Shown here piece after piece: positions 22,541 to 34,087 of a stretch of DNA of 64,000 bases; position 1 is the first letter of the stretch; every line of letters begins with the position of its first letter. The position numbers and the translations under genes are program-made. The notes under the pieces are model-generated. The model saw only the letters and a program-made list of their open reading frames with translations. It did no database searches and had not been told where the DNA came from. Source of the DNA: Vitellaria paradoxa (taxonomy: Eukaryota > Streptophyta > Magnoliopsida > Ericales > Sapotaceae); assembly GCA_019916065.1 (NCBI GenBank), contig CM034241.1, forward strand, positions 23,793,840-23,857,839, read 5' to 3'.

Positions 22541-24081
22541 GTTACAATTCATTTTAATTTGATAGATTTAAGATAATATACTTGGAAGAGATTGATATTA
22601 TTTTTCAGGTATGTTTACATAAGAAATAAAAGAATTTCTAAATTTGGAGTAATGGAAATCAAAGTAAGATGAAGACTTGAACTAGAAGGTTAACTTGGAT
22701 GAACAGACAAATTAGACACATTTTAGTATTTGAATGATAACTTCTGATATAACGGTTCAATTTGTATGAAATTTTAATAAACTAGACTTCATTATCAACA
22801 ATTTTTCTAGGTAGAAAGTATTGTGGATCTAAAGCTACAATGTCCAAAAATGAACTAGAAGGTCAGTCATTGTAGAAGAGGATTGAATTATGAATTCTAG
22901 AGCTAGTTTCAGTTTTTGAAACATAACTCATACTCTACAGTTTTACAAATTCTGATTTTTGGTGTGTGAAAAGAAAACATACAAAGCTACAACTTTTGAA
23001 GTTTAAGTTTCTTCAAATTCCAAAAGTATCATAGTGAAACAGTAGCTTTAATTGGAAATACAGATTTAGATTGTCAAAAACTGCCATCAGGAGCTAGTCT
23101 CGGGTCTGAGGCTATATCTGAAGATCTAACCGTTTGATGAAGCTCAAATTTGAACAAATGATAGTTGACTTACATATATACAAAGTCATCATATGAGCCA
23201 ATGTCAAAAATGAACGTTAAGAGGGTGAGAAATGGTCACAAAGTGATCTTAGAAAATCTGGATTTGAAAATCAACATTGGAAGCAAGGAAATTCAAATTC
23301 TTTCAAGGGCAAAAGTGTTTTTTTCACTTAATAACAGCCATTTGGAGATTTTTAATAGAGCTTAACACTCGGATTCAAGAGGATAAAGAAAGCAAGCAAG
23401 CAAGAAAGAAGTGTTTACAAAGAGATATAAGAAAATACATAATTTTGCAAACATAAGAGTGATATCTTTCTACACTTATGTTTCATCTTTCACATTCAAC
23501 TTGTCAGAGTTTGTATTTTGATTTAATTGGGTTTTAAACTCATCATTATAATTGTAAGAAAGGGAAATTTACAACGCTCTTGATTTGTGAGAGTTGAATG
23601 AACTCTTGTTGGTTCTAGTTCAAGTGTTAGAACCAAGACAGGGATATTCTTTGGAAGAGACTTGTGGGGTGACTTGGGGATAGAATTACTTTAGTGTGAG
23701 TGATTTGAGGATAGAATCACTTGGGAAAGGTTTGCTAGTACCTTGAGAAGCTAGTGTGCAACAAGTTCTTCAAAGAATAGTGGAGAAATCTCAAGGCAGG
23801 ACTTGGGGAGTGGACGTAGGCAACATTGAAGCCAAACCACTACAAACCGATTGTGTTTGTTTCTCTTCTTTTCTCTTTATATTTATTGTAAACACTAATA
23901 CTCACTTTTCACCCACAAATATTGAATATTTTGCTTGATTGTTTATTTTATTAAGATTGTTTCATACTTGATTATCTTTGACATATTTGTTCTAGAGCTT
24001 GAAATTTTTATTTGCAAAAACTTTTTCAAAAAGCCCTATTCACCCTGCCCCCATAGTGTTGCTACTCGGGACAACATATCT

Positions 24082-25640
24082 TGCTCATTGACGTGGGGGG
24101 GGGGGGCGCAGAGAATTTCCCAGAGGCACACTCATAAAGATGCAAAATGATGGATGAGAGAAATGCAAGACGAGATGAGTTCCATGTAGAAGAATCATAC
24201 CTAAGGGAAAGAAAGCATTAAAATAAATGGGTGTTCAAGTTGAAAAATAATGGTGAAAAGTTAGTGGAATACAAAACTCGCTTTGTTGTCAAATTTTACA
24301 AGCAAAAGCAATGGGTCGACTTTGACTAGATTTTCTCACCATAAGTGAAGATGACTTACATCTAAATGATTTTGGGATTAGTAGCCAGCAAGGATCTTGA
24401 GCTTGAGCAAGTGGATTTGAAAATTGCCTTTTTGTATGGTGGCTTAAAGAAAGAGAGGTACATGATGCAATGAAAAGGATTTGAAGTGAAAGGGAAAGCG
24501 CATTCAGTCTGCAAGCTAAAGAAGAGTCTATGCAACAAGCACTAAGACAGTGACACAAGAAGTTCAACTCATTCATGGTGGGTCATGGGTTTAAGAGGAC
24601 ATCTGCAAATTACTTTGTTTATATCAGAAGGTTACTTGATAGTAAATTTATTATCCTATTACTTTATATTGATGATATGTTGATTGTTAGCCAAAATGTT
24701 AAGATGATTAGTAAGCTCAAGGGCGAGTTGTCCAAGTCAATTGACTCAAAAGACTTAGGTTTAACACAACAAATTTTAGGCATAAAGGTCATTCATGATA
24801 GGAAAGCTAAAAAGTTATGGTTGTTGTAGGAGAAGTACATTGAATGGGTGATTGAAAAGTTCATCATGGATGATGTTATGCTAGTAGCACATCCTTAGCC
24901 AGTCATTTCAAGTTGAGTAAGAGGTCGTGTCCATCTATCAATGAAGGAAGAGACAAAATTGCAGCCATTCCTTACTCCTTTGCAACAAGAAGTCCAATGA
25001 ATGCAATGGTCTTCACCTGGCCAAGCATTGCTCACGTAGTTTAAGTTGTGAGTAGATTTCTTTCCAACCCCGGAAATGAGCTTAGGAAGTAGATAAATAG
25101 ATTCTTAGATATCTAAAGGGTGCACCCAATTGGTGCTTGTCTTATAGGGGTTCTAAACTAGTCTTGAAAGGCTTTATAAATGTTGATTTGTCAAGTAACC
25201 CAAATTGTAAGAAGCCCACATCTAGTTTTCTGTTCACTTTTGTAGGGGGAGCTATGTCATGGCAGTCTAAATTACAAAGATGTGTTGTTTTATCTACAAT
25301 CAAGGCAGGGTAAATTACTGATGCTGAAGCATGAAAAGAAATGCTTTAGGTGAAGCGGTTTCTCGAAGAGATGGGAATAAAGCAGGAAAGTTCCATTTTA
25401 TATTGCGTCAGCCAAAGTATGATTGACTTAAGCAAGAATACCGAGTACTATTCTATCACCAAGCACATTGATCTTTGCTATGATTGAATATACAGTGATA
25501 GAAATGCAACCATTGGAGTTGCAAAAGGTTCATGCATAAAAGAATCCTTAGGTTATGATGCCAAAGGTGGTTCTAAGAGAAAAACTTACATTCAGCCGGA
25601 GCATGGCCAGCATGGACTCCAAGTAACAAGTCATAGTTGG
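24082..25640 (+). pseudogene. copia reverse transcriptase and RNase H, decayed
   Basis: After the solo LTR the frame continues to a G-run (about 24096-24108). RT blocks follow: KALKNKWVFKLKNNGEK, then MILGLVASKDLELEQVDLK and FLYGGLKKERYMMQ, KGFEVKGKAHSVCKLKKSL, and an open stretch 24575-24829 with VGHGFKRTSANYFVYIRRLL and the catalytic LLYIDDMLIV (YVDD as YIDD). RNase H follows with VSRFLSNPGNE, GGAMSWQSKLQRCVVLSTIK, KEML and TKHIDLCYD. The gene ends near 25640, shortly before the polypurine tract. Several stops and frameshifts, but the catalytic RT Asp pair is intact. Confidence 0.88.
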
Positions 25641-25672
25641 TGTTCCCTCCTATGGGTGTGGAGGGGCAAATT

Positions 25673-26243
25673 TGATGGGTCCACAGCCATTAGTACAATC
25701 ACATCCTAGACCCATATGCGGCCAATGTTTTCTCCAAGGGCCAGTGGGTTTTCCTCACCAATTTTGTCCAAGGCTCACAGCATTAAATAGAATGAAGAAA
25801 TCACGCATCTATAGCTTCAGGCAACTTATTTTTTTTTTGCGCAGTCATTGCACCAGCCTAGTAAGTAGGAGTATGGCACCAAGGAGTTGCGTGTAAAATT
25901 TTTACAATCGTTCACATTGAAATGGTTGCGCTGGATTGCCTATAAATATATGAAGGTGCAAGGCATATAGAGTGGTAAAGTGAAGCTATGAGTCTTTGGA
26001 TACAGAGTGAGGTGCTCTTGAAAGAGAGAATGCGTTCCTCACTGGAGAAGATTTTCCTGTGTTGTGGTAGAACAAAAGAGCGCGTGCCGATATATCCACA
26101 TTTGTGGAGAGCATTTTACATACCCATTATTCAGTGAAGGTTATTTTGTTGGCCCATGGACATAGGAAAATTTTTGCCAAACCATATAAATTTAGTGTCT
26201 TGTGCAATACATTTCATATTTATATTTATTGCTGCACCCAACA
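25673..26243 (+). repeat. copia 3' LTR
   Basis: 571 bp, starts TGATGGGTCCAC and ends GCACCCAACA. It aligns along its length with the 5' LTR but with many substitutions and indels (about 50 bp shorter). A TATA box, TATAAAT, lies at about 25941-25947. Confidence 0.9.
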
Positions 26244-26392
26244 GTTACTTAGAAAATTGCCTACAGCTAAGACACCTAGGCACCAGAACAATGTTGTAAT
26301 CTAGATCACTTCACTCAGGCCTTTTGAACAAACATGGTTGCAACAATAACAATCAAATGAATAAGAAGATCCCAACCACTAAAGTCACTGAG

Positions 26393-26604
26393 TGAAAAAG
26401 AAAATGTACTGCACGAAAAAATTACGACAGATGAACAATAACAGAGAAACTGAAACAGAACCCAAAAACAAAATACCACTAATCCGCAAATATTGGCATG
26501 AAAAAGAAAATTTATTACACAAAAAAATTACTACAGATGAACAATAACAGAGAAATTGAAACAGAACCCAAAAACAAAATACCACTAATCTGCAAATACT
26601 GGCA
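26393..26604. repeat. 106-bp tandem duplication
   Basis: A unit starting TGAAAAAGAAAAT at 26393-26498 is repeated at 26499-26604 with a handful of substitutions. Non-coding. Confidence 0.92.
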
Positions 26605-26800
26605 TGTATGAATATATCGATACAAGCAAATATGCATGCAAGTGTAGATGCAGACGAGTTAATACCCAGTCGAAAGAGTTGAAGATGGATTATTACGTCT
26701 TAAGAGCGAGGCGTTGAAGCAAATGGGGTTCCGATATTTTTGTGGGTTAATCTCGGAGAACCATTCGAATGTGGTCTTTGTTAAAGTCGTTCCGGGCCTT

Positions 26801-26860
26801 GGGGCGAGCTTGTATTTTTGTTTTTTTTTTTTTTTTTTTAAAAGTAGGGGGCGAGCTTGT
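26801..26860 (-). mobile_element. Tail-only retroposon insertion
   Basis: GGGGCGAGCTTGT is present at 26801-26813 and 26848-26860. The 34 bp between them read, on the minus strand, CCTACTTTT plus a long A run. A 13-bp target duplication and poly(A) show retroposition. It lies in a GC-richer stretch (26640-27060) that may once have been genic. Confidence 0.72.
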
Positions 26861-27264
26861 TGAGGGGCTATGTTGGGGAAATACAGATGGGCTCGATGGA
26901 AGAGGGTGGAGACGGTAACGAAGAAACCGACAGTTGCGGCCACTTACTGGGAAGTTGGTGGGTACAACCACAGCCACATCTGTTCTAATGACTCAATCGG
27001 GGACTTGGAGTTGACTCAGCTTAACCACCTCGGGCTTCCTGTTCCAACATTTTGCGTGTTTTAAGGCATTTTATAGCTGAGAGCAATGCCGCGTAGAGGT
27101 ACAGTGCCTATCTGTCTAAAAGTTAGCCAGTTGCCCCAATAAATAAATAATTTTTTTTTCTTTCCCCAAACTAAACTTGAGTATAGACATCTCCTAAGGC
27201 ATACCTACTTTCAAGGTTTCGCACAATGCAAACAGAATGATTAATATATTACAATGCACATATT
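26861..27264. other. Unassigned; GC-richer patch then AT-rich DNA
   Basis: 26640-27060 is less AT-rich and has overlapping open frames on the minus strand (for example FFVTVSTLFHRAHLYFPNIA), but no family is recognised and there is no further support for a gene. Confidence 0.3.
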
Positions 27265-27390
27265 GGTTTGTTTGAAGTTTTATAAATCTATATAAATTTT
27301 TATAAAATTTAAATTTTTTACCCATAATATAAATTACGAGATTACAATTTTTATAAATTTACATTAATTTATACAATTTCAAACACATCC
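27265..27390. mobile_element. 126-bp MITE
   Basis: The ends GGTTTGTTTGAAGTTTTATA and (reverse complement) GGATGTGTTTGAAATTGTAT form an imperfect inverted repeat of about 24 bp. ATT flanks both sides. Almost palindromic, no coding capacity. Confidence 0.6.
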
Positions 27391-27404
27391 ATTAAAATTA
27401 TTAC

Positions 27405-28180
27405 TACAAAAGATGTATTTATTTTGAAGTTGTCATTTGCATGGAAGTATTAAAAAATAATTTTATCCACTAAAGATTTAATAAAAAAATAACTTTCTTG
27501 GCCCATAAAAACATAAAAACAACTTTAAAATGGTTCTTTTGAAGTGTGGATTTTGTCTAAATATTCTTTCCTTTCAACCTATTATGTAATCCTAAATCTT
27601 TAGCAAATTTTTGGATATACATGTATATGTATATAGATGGTAATAATGACAAAAAATTTATTTGTGATAAAAAATATAAAATAACAATTAATATGAATTT
27701 AAGTCTGAATATGTCACTTCATTATCGTAATACGAGAACTTGAGTTGAATGAATCACTTCATAAAAAACAATAATCAATTAAATCTAACATAAATTACAC
27801 TTTACATTCCTAAATTTTATTTCAAAATCTCACTTTAGGACCTAAGTTTCTTTCATAAACTATCTGACTTCTTTTTTTTTTTGTAACAATTAAGGAGAAC
27901 AGTAATCATTTTTTATTAAAAATTGAAAAGTTAACGGCAATAATACATGAGGGCTTCAAGGGCAAAATGGTTATTGAGCTGCTTAATTGTTATAAAAAAA
28001 ATAATATCTTTAATTGTTAAAAAAAAAAAAGAAAAAGAAAAATCTTAAAGTGAGATTATGAGTAAAGGGCAAGGGTGCAAACTATAATTTACCCTTAACT
28101 CTATTACAAAGCAACATAGAATTTAGGTATAAATGTATCACTTCTAAATAGCATTTGTTTTAACTCGAATTATTTTATAT
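27405..28180. mobile_element. Diverged relative of the 11.8-14.2 kb long-TIR element
   Basis: Several segments resemble the long-TIR element's arm in the same order: a TTTGAAGTTGTCAT block, AGCAAATTTTTGGATAT, and the pair GTCTGAATATGTCACTTC ... TTGAGTTGAATGAATCACTT. Ends and target duplication are not visible. It is interrupted by a separate MITE at about 27789-28094. Confidence 0.45.
27789..28094. mobile_element. ~305-bp MITE (GTAAATTA...CACTTTA type)
   Basis: The left end reads ATAAATTACACTTTACATTC, then ATCTCACTTTAGG. The reverse complement of the right end reads GGGTAAATTATAGTTTGCAC, then ATCTCACTTTAAG. The inverted repeats are about 50 bp. Exact ends are approximate and the target duplication is unclear. 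Confidence 0.55.
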
Positions 28181-28545
28181 TATTTCACTTCAATTCAGCA
28201 TTATTTATCCACATTTTTTAGGTAAAATTGTCGTTTTGCATGAGATTTTAAACATTTCAACACTTGAAAATTTTTCTAAGCGAGAAACCCTATGCGAATG
28301 CTCGTTCACACAAAGACCTGTGCGCACGGCCATTCAAACAACAGACTGTTCGGACAAGTGTTCGAACAACAGTACTAGGTCTAAGTTCTTTTTTCAAACT
28401 CGACTAACTGTTATTCTATATATATAAACAAAATCCTTGCATTGGTTGCCTCTCTACTGAAGGAATATCTTGTCCACGTGGATCTAACCCTAGTCTACTT
28501 GTCCTCCTTAGTCTCCCACTATTCTACCACTTTTAGCTATTTAAC
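28095..28545. other. Unassigned DNA
   Basis: No gene recognised. A GC-richer patch near 28280-28370 has repeated CGNACA/TTCGNACA-like words but no clear family. Confidence 0.3.
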
Positions 28546-28852
28546 ACTATGTTTAGTTCAGTGGAAAGTCAGAAGGAAGGAAATGAAAGGATGAAAACTA
28601 GGATGGAAGTTGCTTTTCTTTCTGTTTGGTAAGAGAGGAAAAATAAGAAGGATCGAAAATGGGAAAAAGAAAATAAAGGGAAAGGGGGAAGTTTTTGGTC
28701 CAACCTTATTTTTACCCATCCAAAATCTAGTGGAAAAGAGCTGGGAAAGTGTGCGGGAAAAAGCCAAAAAAATTTCACATTGTTGGTGGGAACAAAATTA
28801 TGATTTTACCCTCATATGTGTAGTTCCTGTAAAATTTCTCATAGCTCTCCCC

Positions 28853-28873
28853 CTTTCTTTCTTTCTTTCTTTC
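28853..28873. repeat. (CTTT)n microsatellite
   Basis: Five CTTT units inside the Harbinger relic's left part. Confidence 0.85.
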
Positions 28874-29589
28874 TCTTGTTTTCTCTCTAACTCAAGAAAA
28901 TTTGACATTTGCTTACTTCAAACTTCTATTTGATCTCTCCAATCTCAAGGGTTGAAGGTGGGCATTTAAAAAATGTAATATTTTTCTTTTTTTTTTGTTT
29001 TAATTTATGTTGATCTAATGAAATGCTACCGACAATTTTTTCCCAAAATTTTTGTTCAAAGAGAAATCAAAACCTACTGGTTTCCAAGCTTAAGGTGAAG
29101 CAATCCTTCATTTTTATTTCCAGTCTCACTTTCTGAACTATAAGTATACTCTATTTTTTACCTTTATATATGCCATTGTAGTGTTATTTTCAGAGTTACT
29201 TCATATATAGCTCATTTCTATCTGATCTTCTCTCTTTTTCTCCTTTGAAGAACAATGACTAAAAAATCTCATCCACGTTGCTTCCTCAATTTAGAGATTC
29301 TCTGTGAAGTCTTCTTCCTTAATTGTTTGGATAATTTTTATTTTTTATTTCCATCTTGATCTATTTTTTTTTTCTTGTTTTGTTAAAATTAATAATTTGA
29401 GATTTTCCCTGTACAAAATCAAGTAACTTAAACAAAGAGTTGAAATTATGAAACATATTTGAAACCTACATAACATTACTTGCTTGTTTAGTTCATGAAT
29501 GGTATTTGAAATCTGAAACCTCACATGCATATGTATGCTTTTTTTATATAGTTTTTTGTTTTTATTTTTTATCTAGTTAAAACATGAGT

Positions 29590-29622
29590 ATTATATATAT
29601 ATATATATATATGCATATATAT
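29590..29622. repeat. (AT)n microsatellite
   Basis: About 16 AT units broken once by GC, inside the Harbinger relic upstream of the transposase. Confidence 0.9.
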
Positions 29623-29887
29623 ATTTGTTGCAGGGTACAATGAACAAAGGTTATGACATTCATTTACAATCTGTGTAAACGAATTGTTGCCAAGTGGTTG
29701 TTTTAATACATAGCTTCGAGTTCAAATAATGCTCATTGTCTTTCTTTTTTCTTTTTTTTTTCTAAATTTCTTAGAAAAATATTTTTTTTTATCTTCTATT
29801 ATTATTAGTAATTGTTACTTCTAAAACTTTCCTTTTTATTTTATTGAATCTTGTTTTACATTTTTTATATGAATGTAAATTTATTAG

Positions 29888-32800
29888 ATGGATAAAAGAG
29901 GGATTTGGGAAGAGGATTGTGAAGAAAATTGGGATAACAATGTCGATACTAATGCAGAGGAAGAATATGCTTCATAATTTCTTCATAGTAGGAAACAAAA
30001 TGAACACATAGGTGTGGTTCAACTTATATATTATGTAGTACATGTGCTACACCTTATAGGACTGCTCTACCATTCACAATATGTTGATTGGTCAATTGCC
30101 ACACAAAGTAAAGAACACGAGAGTGTGCACCAAAAACTCATGAAACAACTTTTTTTCTAATGAGAAACGTTGTGACATACTATGTATGGGTCCATACGTA
30201 TTTGCTAAACTGTGTCACTTACTTCGAAGTACCTATCATCTTCAAGGTAATAAGAATGTGCTTGTTGAAGGACAAATGGCTATGTTTCTTTATACATTAG
30301 CACATACTATAAATAACCGTACAATGCAATTCTTTTTTCGTCTATTTGATGTAATAACCTACTTTTTCTTCTTCCTGAAATACTACTTAAAAAAATAATA
30401 ATAATATTCCTAAGAAAGGATGGTTGCAGGCTAAGCTTACAACCTTTGAAGCTACAAAACCTATATATATGTATATATTCCTTATTTTATTTTGTCTCAT
30501 TTGAAAAAAAAAAATGGCATCCGAACAGTGCAGGTTGCCTTTGTAGCCTATGACTTTCTAAATGAGTAAAATAGACATTCAAGGGGGGAGTCAAAATCAT
30601 GCAGAGTAGGGGGTAGCAATAGAGCAACTCCTGGCACACAAATACTTGGTCACTAAGCATCTCCAGGTATATAGGTGGGTGTAAAAGAAAGATAACTCGA
30701 AACAAAAGAGAGTGAGAGAGAAAGAAAGAGGAAGAGGAAGTGAGATGAAATTCTGGACATCTCATTCGGCTAAAGACAGGAGAAGTTAAGAGTGTAGAAT
30801 AGCAACATAATACTGAGTAAGTGTATAAAACTTCCACCAAATATCAAAATATTCTGAGGTCTTGTAGTTAAAAATATATTGAGAACATTGGTAAAATTAG
30901 TTTGATGCTAGGGCTAATAACTTAAGCATAAAAGAAGGTTGTGGGCAACCTACAGACACTCGTTTAAAAGTTTAATGTTGGGATTTAATGTATTTTATTT
31001 ACATGTATGAGATGTAAAATATTTTGATAAATTTTTATATATTTATTTTGCATAAGTGTAATTAAATTTAGACTATATTGTGTGAGTTCAGTCCAAGTCA
31101 GAGCACCAAAATGTCAAGGAAAAACAAAACAAGCTGACTGGAAAGTTATATGTGAGAGAATATGCTGAAGCATATTCTATGGAAGTTTCTGGAATTACCT
31201 TGTAGGCCCAATAGTTTTAAATAATTTCATAATGACCCCAAAGTTTGAGTAATTCTGGTATGGCCCCAATATTTTTTAAAAAAATTACTATTTTACCCCA
31301 AAGCTGGGAGAAATTACAATTTTACCCTTAGAGTTATGGGAAATTATAGTTTGGCTCATGAGATAATTCTAATATTTTTATTTTAGTGATATCCTTTGGT
31401 CAAATTTTCTTAATGCAAAAAGACTTAATAAAGATGAGTATTTTCTTAAATACATAAGAAATGTGTGATTTTAAAATATTCGGATGATTTTTTTTTTAAA
31501 TTGAAAATGCCTTATGAAAGAGCTTCATATTAAATGAAAAAAAAAATATTAGTGTAATAATTGTAGATGATGATGAGTTGTTGTGATAAGAATTAGTATG
31601 AGATGATATTATTAGTGAATTATGATAAAATATTAACTCGTTATAAGATGATGAGATAACTTTGATTTTGATAAATTGTTAGAATGAGATGGTATTATTT
31701 GTGATGGATTGTTTACGAATGGTTTTAAGATGATATTAATGATGATGACAATGGTTATGATAAATTATTACGATGAAATGATTTTGCATATGATAGATTG
31801 CTTATGATGAAATGACATTAATGATAATGGAAATAGGTATGATAATATTTATGGAAAGAGAATATGGAATGAGACTGAGATTGTGAATATGAGGATGGAG
31901 GGTAAAATAGGAAGGGTATAGAGATTACCTTGGGGTTGAAAGACTCGAAACCTATGTAGCAATTGGTATTCATGCTGGTAGGTTAGTAGCCTACAACATG
32001 ATATTTAATTGGTTAATCATGGCCCCGGGGTTTGGCCCTAAATGACAATGACGTATTTAGTTTATCATTTCCATTGGGTGTTGACCCATAAAAGACGACG
32101 TTGATTGTATCCACCCTATGAATGTGCATGTGAATATAATGGTGGATGTGATTTGATGATGATGAGATTAATAAGACTAATAAACCAGAATTACTATTAA
32201 GATTCATACTAATATTGAGTATTGATTTTGAATGTTGATATATTATGATGAATTATGATTGTTGATTAATCTGGTATGGATTATTGTTCATATTATCTTG
32301 TTACATATCATATATGTTTTTATTATACATTTGGGCACAAGTGGATTGTGCTCACGTCCCTAAAGATTGTGTTGCAGATGTGGAACCTGGCAAATCGGTG
32401 GGGCTGTTGCATTGGACTAACCCTAGAGTTTTTTTTATGCACCTACTTTAAACCAATTTGGATTGTACTAATATTCTATTTAGATTAGTTTGATTGGGCT
32501 GTAAGGCCATAAGGCTAAGATATATATATATATTTTTATTTGTGTTGGGACTGTAATTGGAACATTGTGGCTTGGTTAGATAAAGACCTTCCTATTACTT
32601 TACTGTTAGATTATCATTTTGGGCTATGACTGTTTGCTCCAAAGGGGCTATGGCTCTAATCAGGGAATGGGTATATTTGACGCATGTTACCTATGCCATA
32701 AGTCACTCACCCTTTGGGTTATGAGATTCAAGGCGTGACATCTGATGAGACCATATGTTATCATTTTGATTATGTTTTAAGAGCAATCATTGTTTGGAAG

Positions 32801-33745
32801 ATAAATTTCTGAAGTAGCCTACTAGTTTTGAAGTCGCCCAACAAATTTTCAATAATAATATGTTCTATCCATATTTCAAGGTAAATAGCCAATTGCCTAT
32901 AATACCTCAAGGAAATATTATAATTTTATTAATTACACATTTGAAGAAATTTTTTACTTGTACAGAATTATGTTCGTGTGATTGATAGAATCCAGATCCG
33001 TGTGAAAAGTAGCTATGAGTGTTGCACCTAGGTATCGAGGAAGGAAAAACTTTCCAACACAAAATGTGTTAGCTATGTGTTCATTTGACATAAAATACAC
33101 ATATGTATTACTGAGTTAGGAATGGGCTATTTCAGATTCATGTGTCCTAAAAAATTGCCTTAAGTATAAAAGATAGATTGACTATCCCTAAAGGTAACTT
33201 TGAGTTATAGTTAAATTATTCCTTTAATATTTCTAATGAAATTAGAAGTTGTGATGCCTAACCCTTTTTTTTCCCTTGTTAGGAAAATTTTATCTAGTGG
33301 ACGGAGGATATGTGTTAAAGAGTGGACTTATTACAGTAGTAGAGATGTGCGTTATCATTTCAAAGAGTACTCTAATCGTGCACCAAAAAATGCTAAAGAA
33401 ATATTTAATCATCGTCATTTGTCACGATGCAATGTAATTGAGAGAGCATTTGGAGTTTTTAAAAAGAGCTTTTCAATTGTTGATGGTGGGGTAGAAACAT
33501 ACTATTCAGTTGATACAGTCACTGACTTTGTCTTGGCATGTTATATCCTTCACAATTATCTAATGTCTGTGGATCCAGATGAAAGCTTGATTGCAGAAGT
33601 AGACCAAGAACTTATGGAAAGTGGTAACCAACCTAAAAAGGAGTGTGATTTAAATCAAAATGATTGTAGTGCTAGGCAAGGAGAAATTATAAGGGATAGT
33701 ATAGCAACTACTATGTGGAAAGACTATTTGTTTAGTCCTAGTTGA
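29888..33745 (+). pseudogene. PIF/Harbinger transposase (DDE_Tnp_4, HARBI1-like), interrupted
   Basis: The N-terminal part from ATG 29888 (MDKRGIWEED, then stops) leads to MGPYVFAKLCHLLRSTYHL and VEGQMAMFLYTLAHTINNR, matching the helical N-domain. The solo LTR (30350-32740) cuts this exon; coding resumes at 32741 with SDETICYHFDYVLRAII. EVAQQIFNNNMFYPYFK ends at a GT near 32882 and a TTGTACAG site near 32963 starts the next exon (VRVIDRIQIRVK). A second intron before KFYLVDGGYVLKSG ends at CCTTGTTAG (about 33282). The C-terminus is open to 33745 with YHFKEYSNRAPKNAKEIFNH and CNVIERAFGVFKKSF. The D (VIDR), D (LVDGGY) and E (NVIERAFG) of the catalytic triad all remain. Stops and one frameshift near 33345 break the frame. 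Confidence 0.88.
30350..32740 (+). mobile_element. Solo LTR, 2.39 kb, inside the Harbinger transposase
   Basis: Starts TGTAATAACCTAC and ends AGGCGTGACA, the TG..CA form common in Ty3/gypsy LTRs ending GGCGTGACA. Flanks are TTTGA (30345-30349) and TCTGA (32741-32745), a 5-bp duplication with one change. The transposase protein continues from FFFR on the left to SDETI on the right, so the insertion point is certain. There is no pol or gag inside. A GATGAT/ATG-rich stretch fills about 31560-31860. Confidence 0.75.
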
Positions 33746-34087
33746 TGAAATTACATTGGTGGAAGTAATGTGACGTGTTTTGCTTGTACTTATTGATGGA
33801 TATCTGATATATTATGATTTTGTATTTGCTATTTATTTGAAAATATAATTTTGTATCATTAAACTGTATTATAGTAAGTTTTGTTACATATTCATTATGA
33901 ACTGATACTTGTGTACATGTTCATTTAATATTGTGCAGTTCGATGTTATATTATTCAATTGTATTGATCTTTAAGTATTATGTAAAACTTATTTCTCTTC
34001 CTAAATATCTTTAAAAACATGCAGTTTGACATGGGTAAGGAAACAAAGTAATGCAATATTACATATGAATTCAATATATGCTGTATC

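Larger units (their letters stand above)
21616..24076 (+). mobile_element. Solo LTR, 2.46 kb, inserted in copia pol
   Basis: Starts TGTTGAGCC and ends GGGACAACA, so the ends are TGTTG/CAACA inverted repeats. The 5-bp duplication TATCT flanks it (21611-21615 and 24077-24081). The copia frame resumes directly after it (YILL split across the junction). The TTTGATTTTGATGATAACAAAC start and the TATTCACCC end resemble LTRs of SIRE/Maximus-type copia elements. No internal region is present, so this is the product of LTR-LTR recombination. It contains an 813-bp DNA transposon. Confidence 0.88.
18446..26243 (+). mobile_element. Degenerate Ty1/copia retrotransposon with both LTRs
   Basis: Plus-strand element with a 5' LTR, a Met-tRNA primer site, gag, protease, integrase, reverse transcriptase, RNase H, a polypurine tract (GTGGAGGGGCAAATT, just before 25673) and a 3' LTR. 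The flanking 5-mers GTTAT (18441-18445) and GTTAC (26244-26248) are probably the decayed target duplication. Domain order (integrase before RT) and the CYYCGQEGH knuckle place it in copia. Without the nested 2461-bp solo LTR and its duplication the element is about 5.3 kb, a normal copia size. LTR divergence and many stops show it is old. Confidence 0.92.

Noticed and set aside
26659..26943. Minus-strand 94-codon ORF (MAATVGFFVTVS...) as a gene
   Set aside because: Its frame runs through a poly(A) insertion and changes if the insertion is removed. No family similarity.
30487..30840. Minus-strand 117-codon ORF
   Set aside because: Lies inside a solo LTR, no similarity, low-complexity hydrophobic composition.
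31560..31860. GATGAT/ATG-rich stretch as a satellite array
   Set aside because: No fixed period; low-complexity part of a solo LTR.
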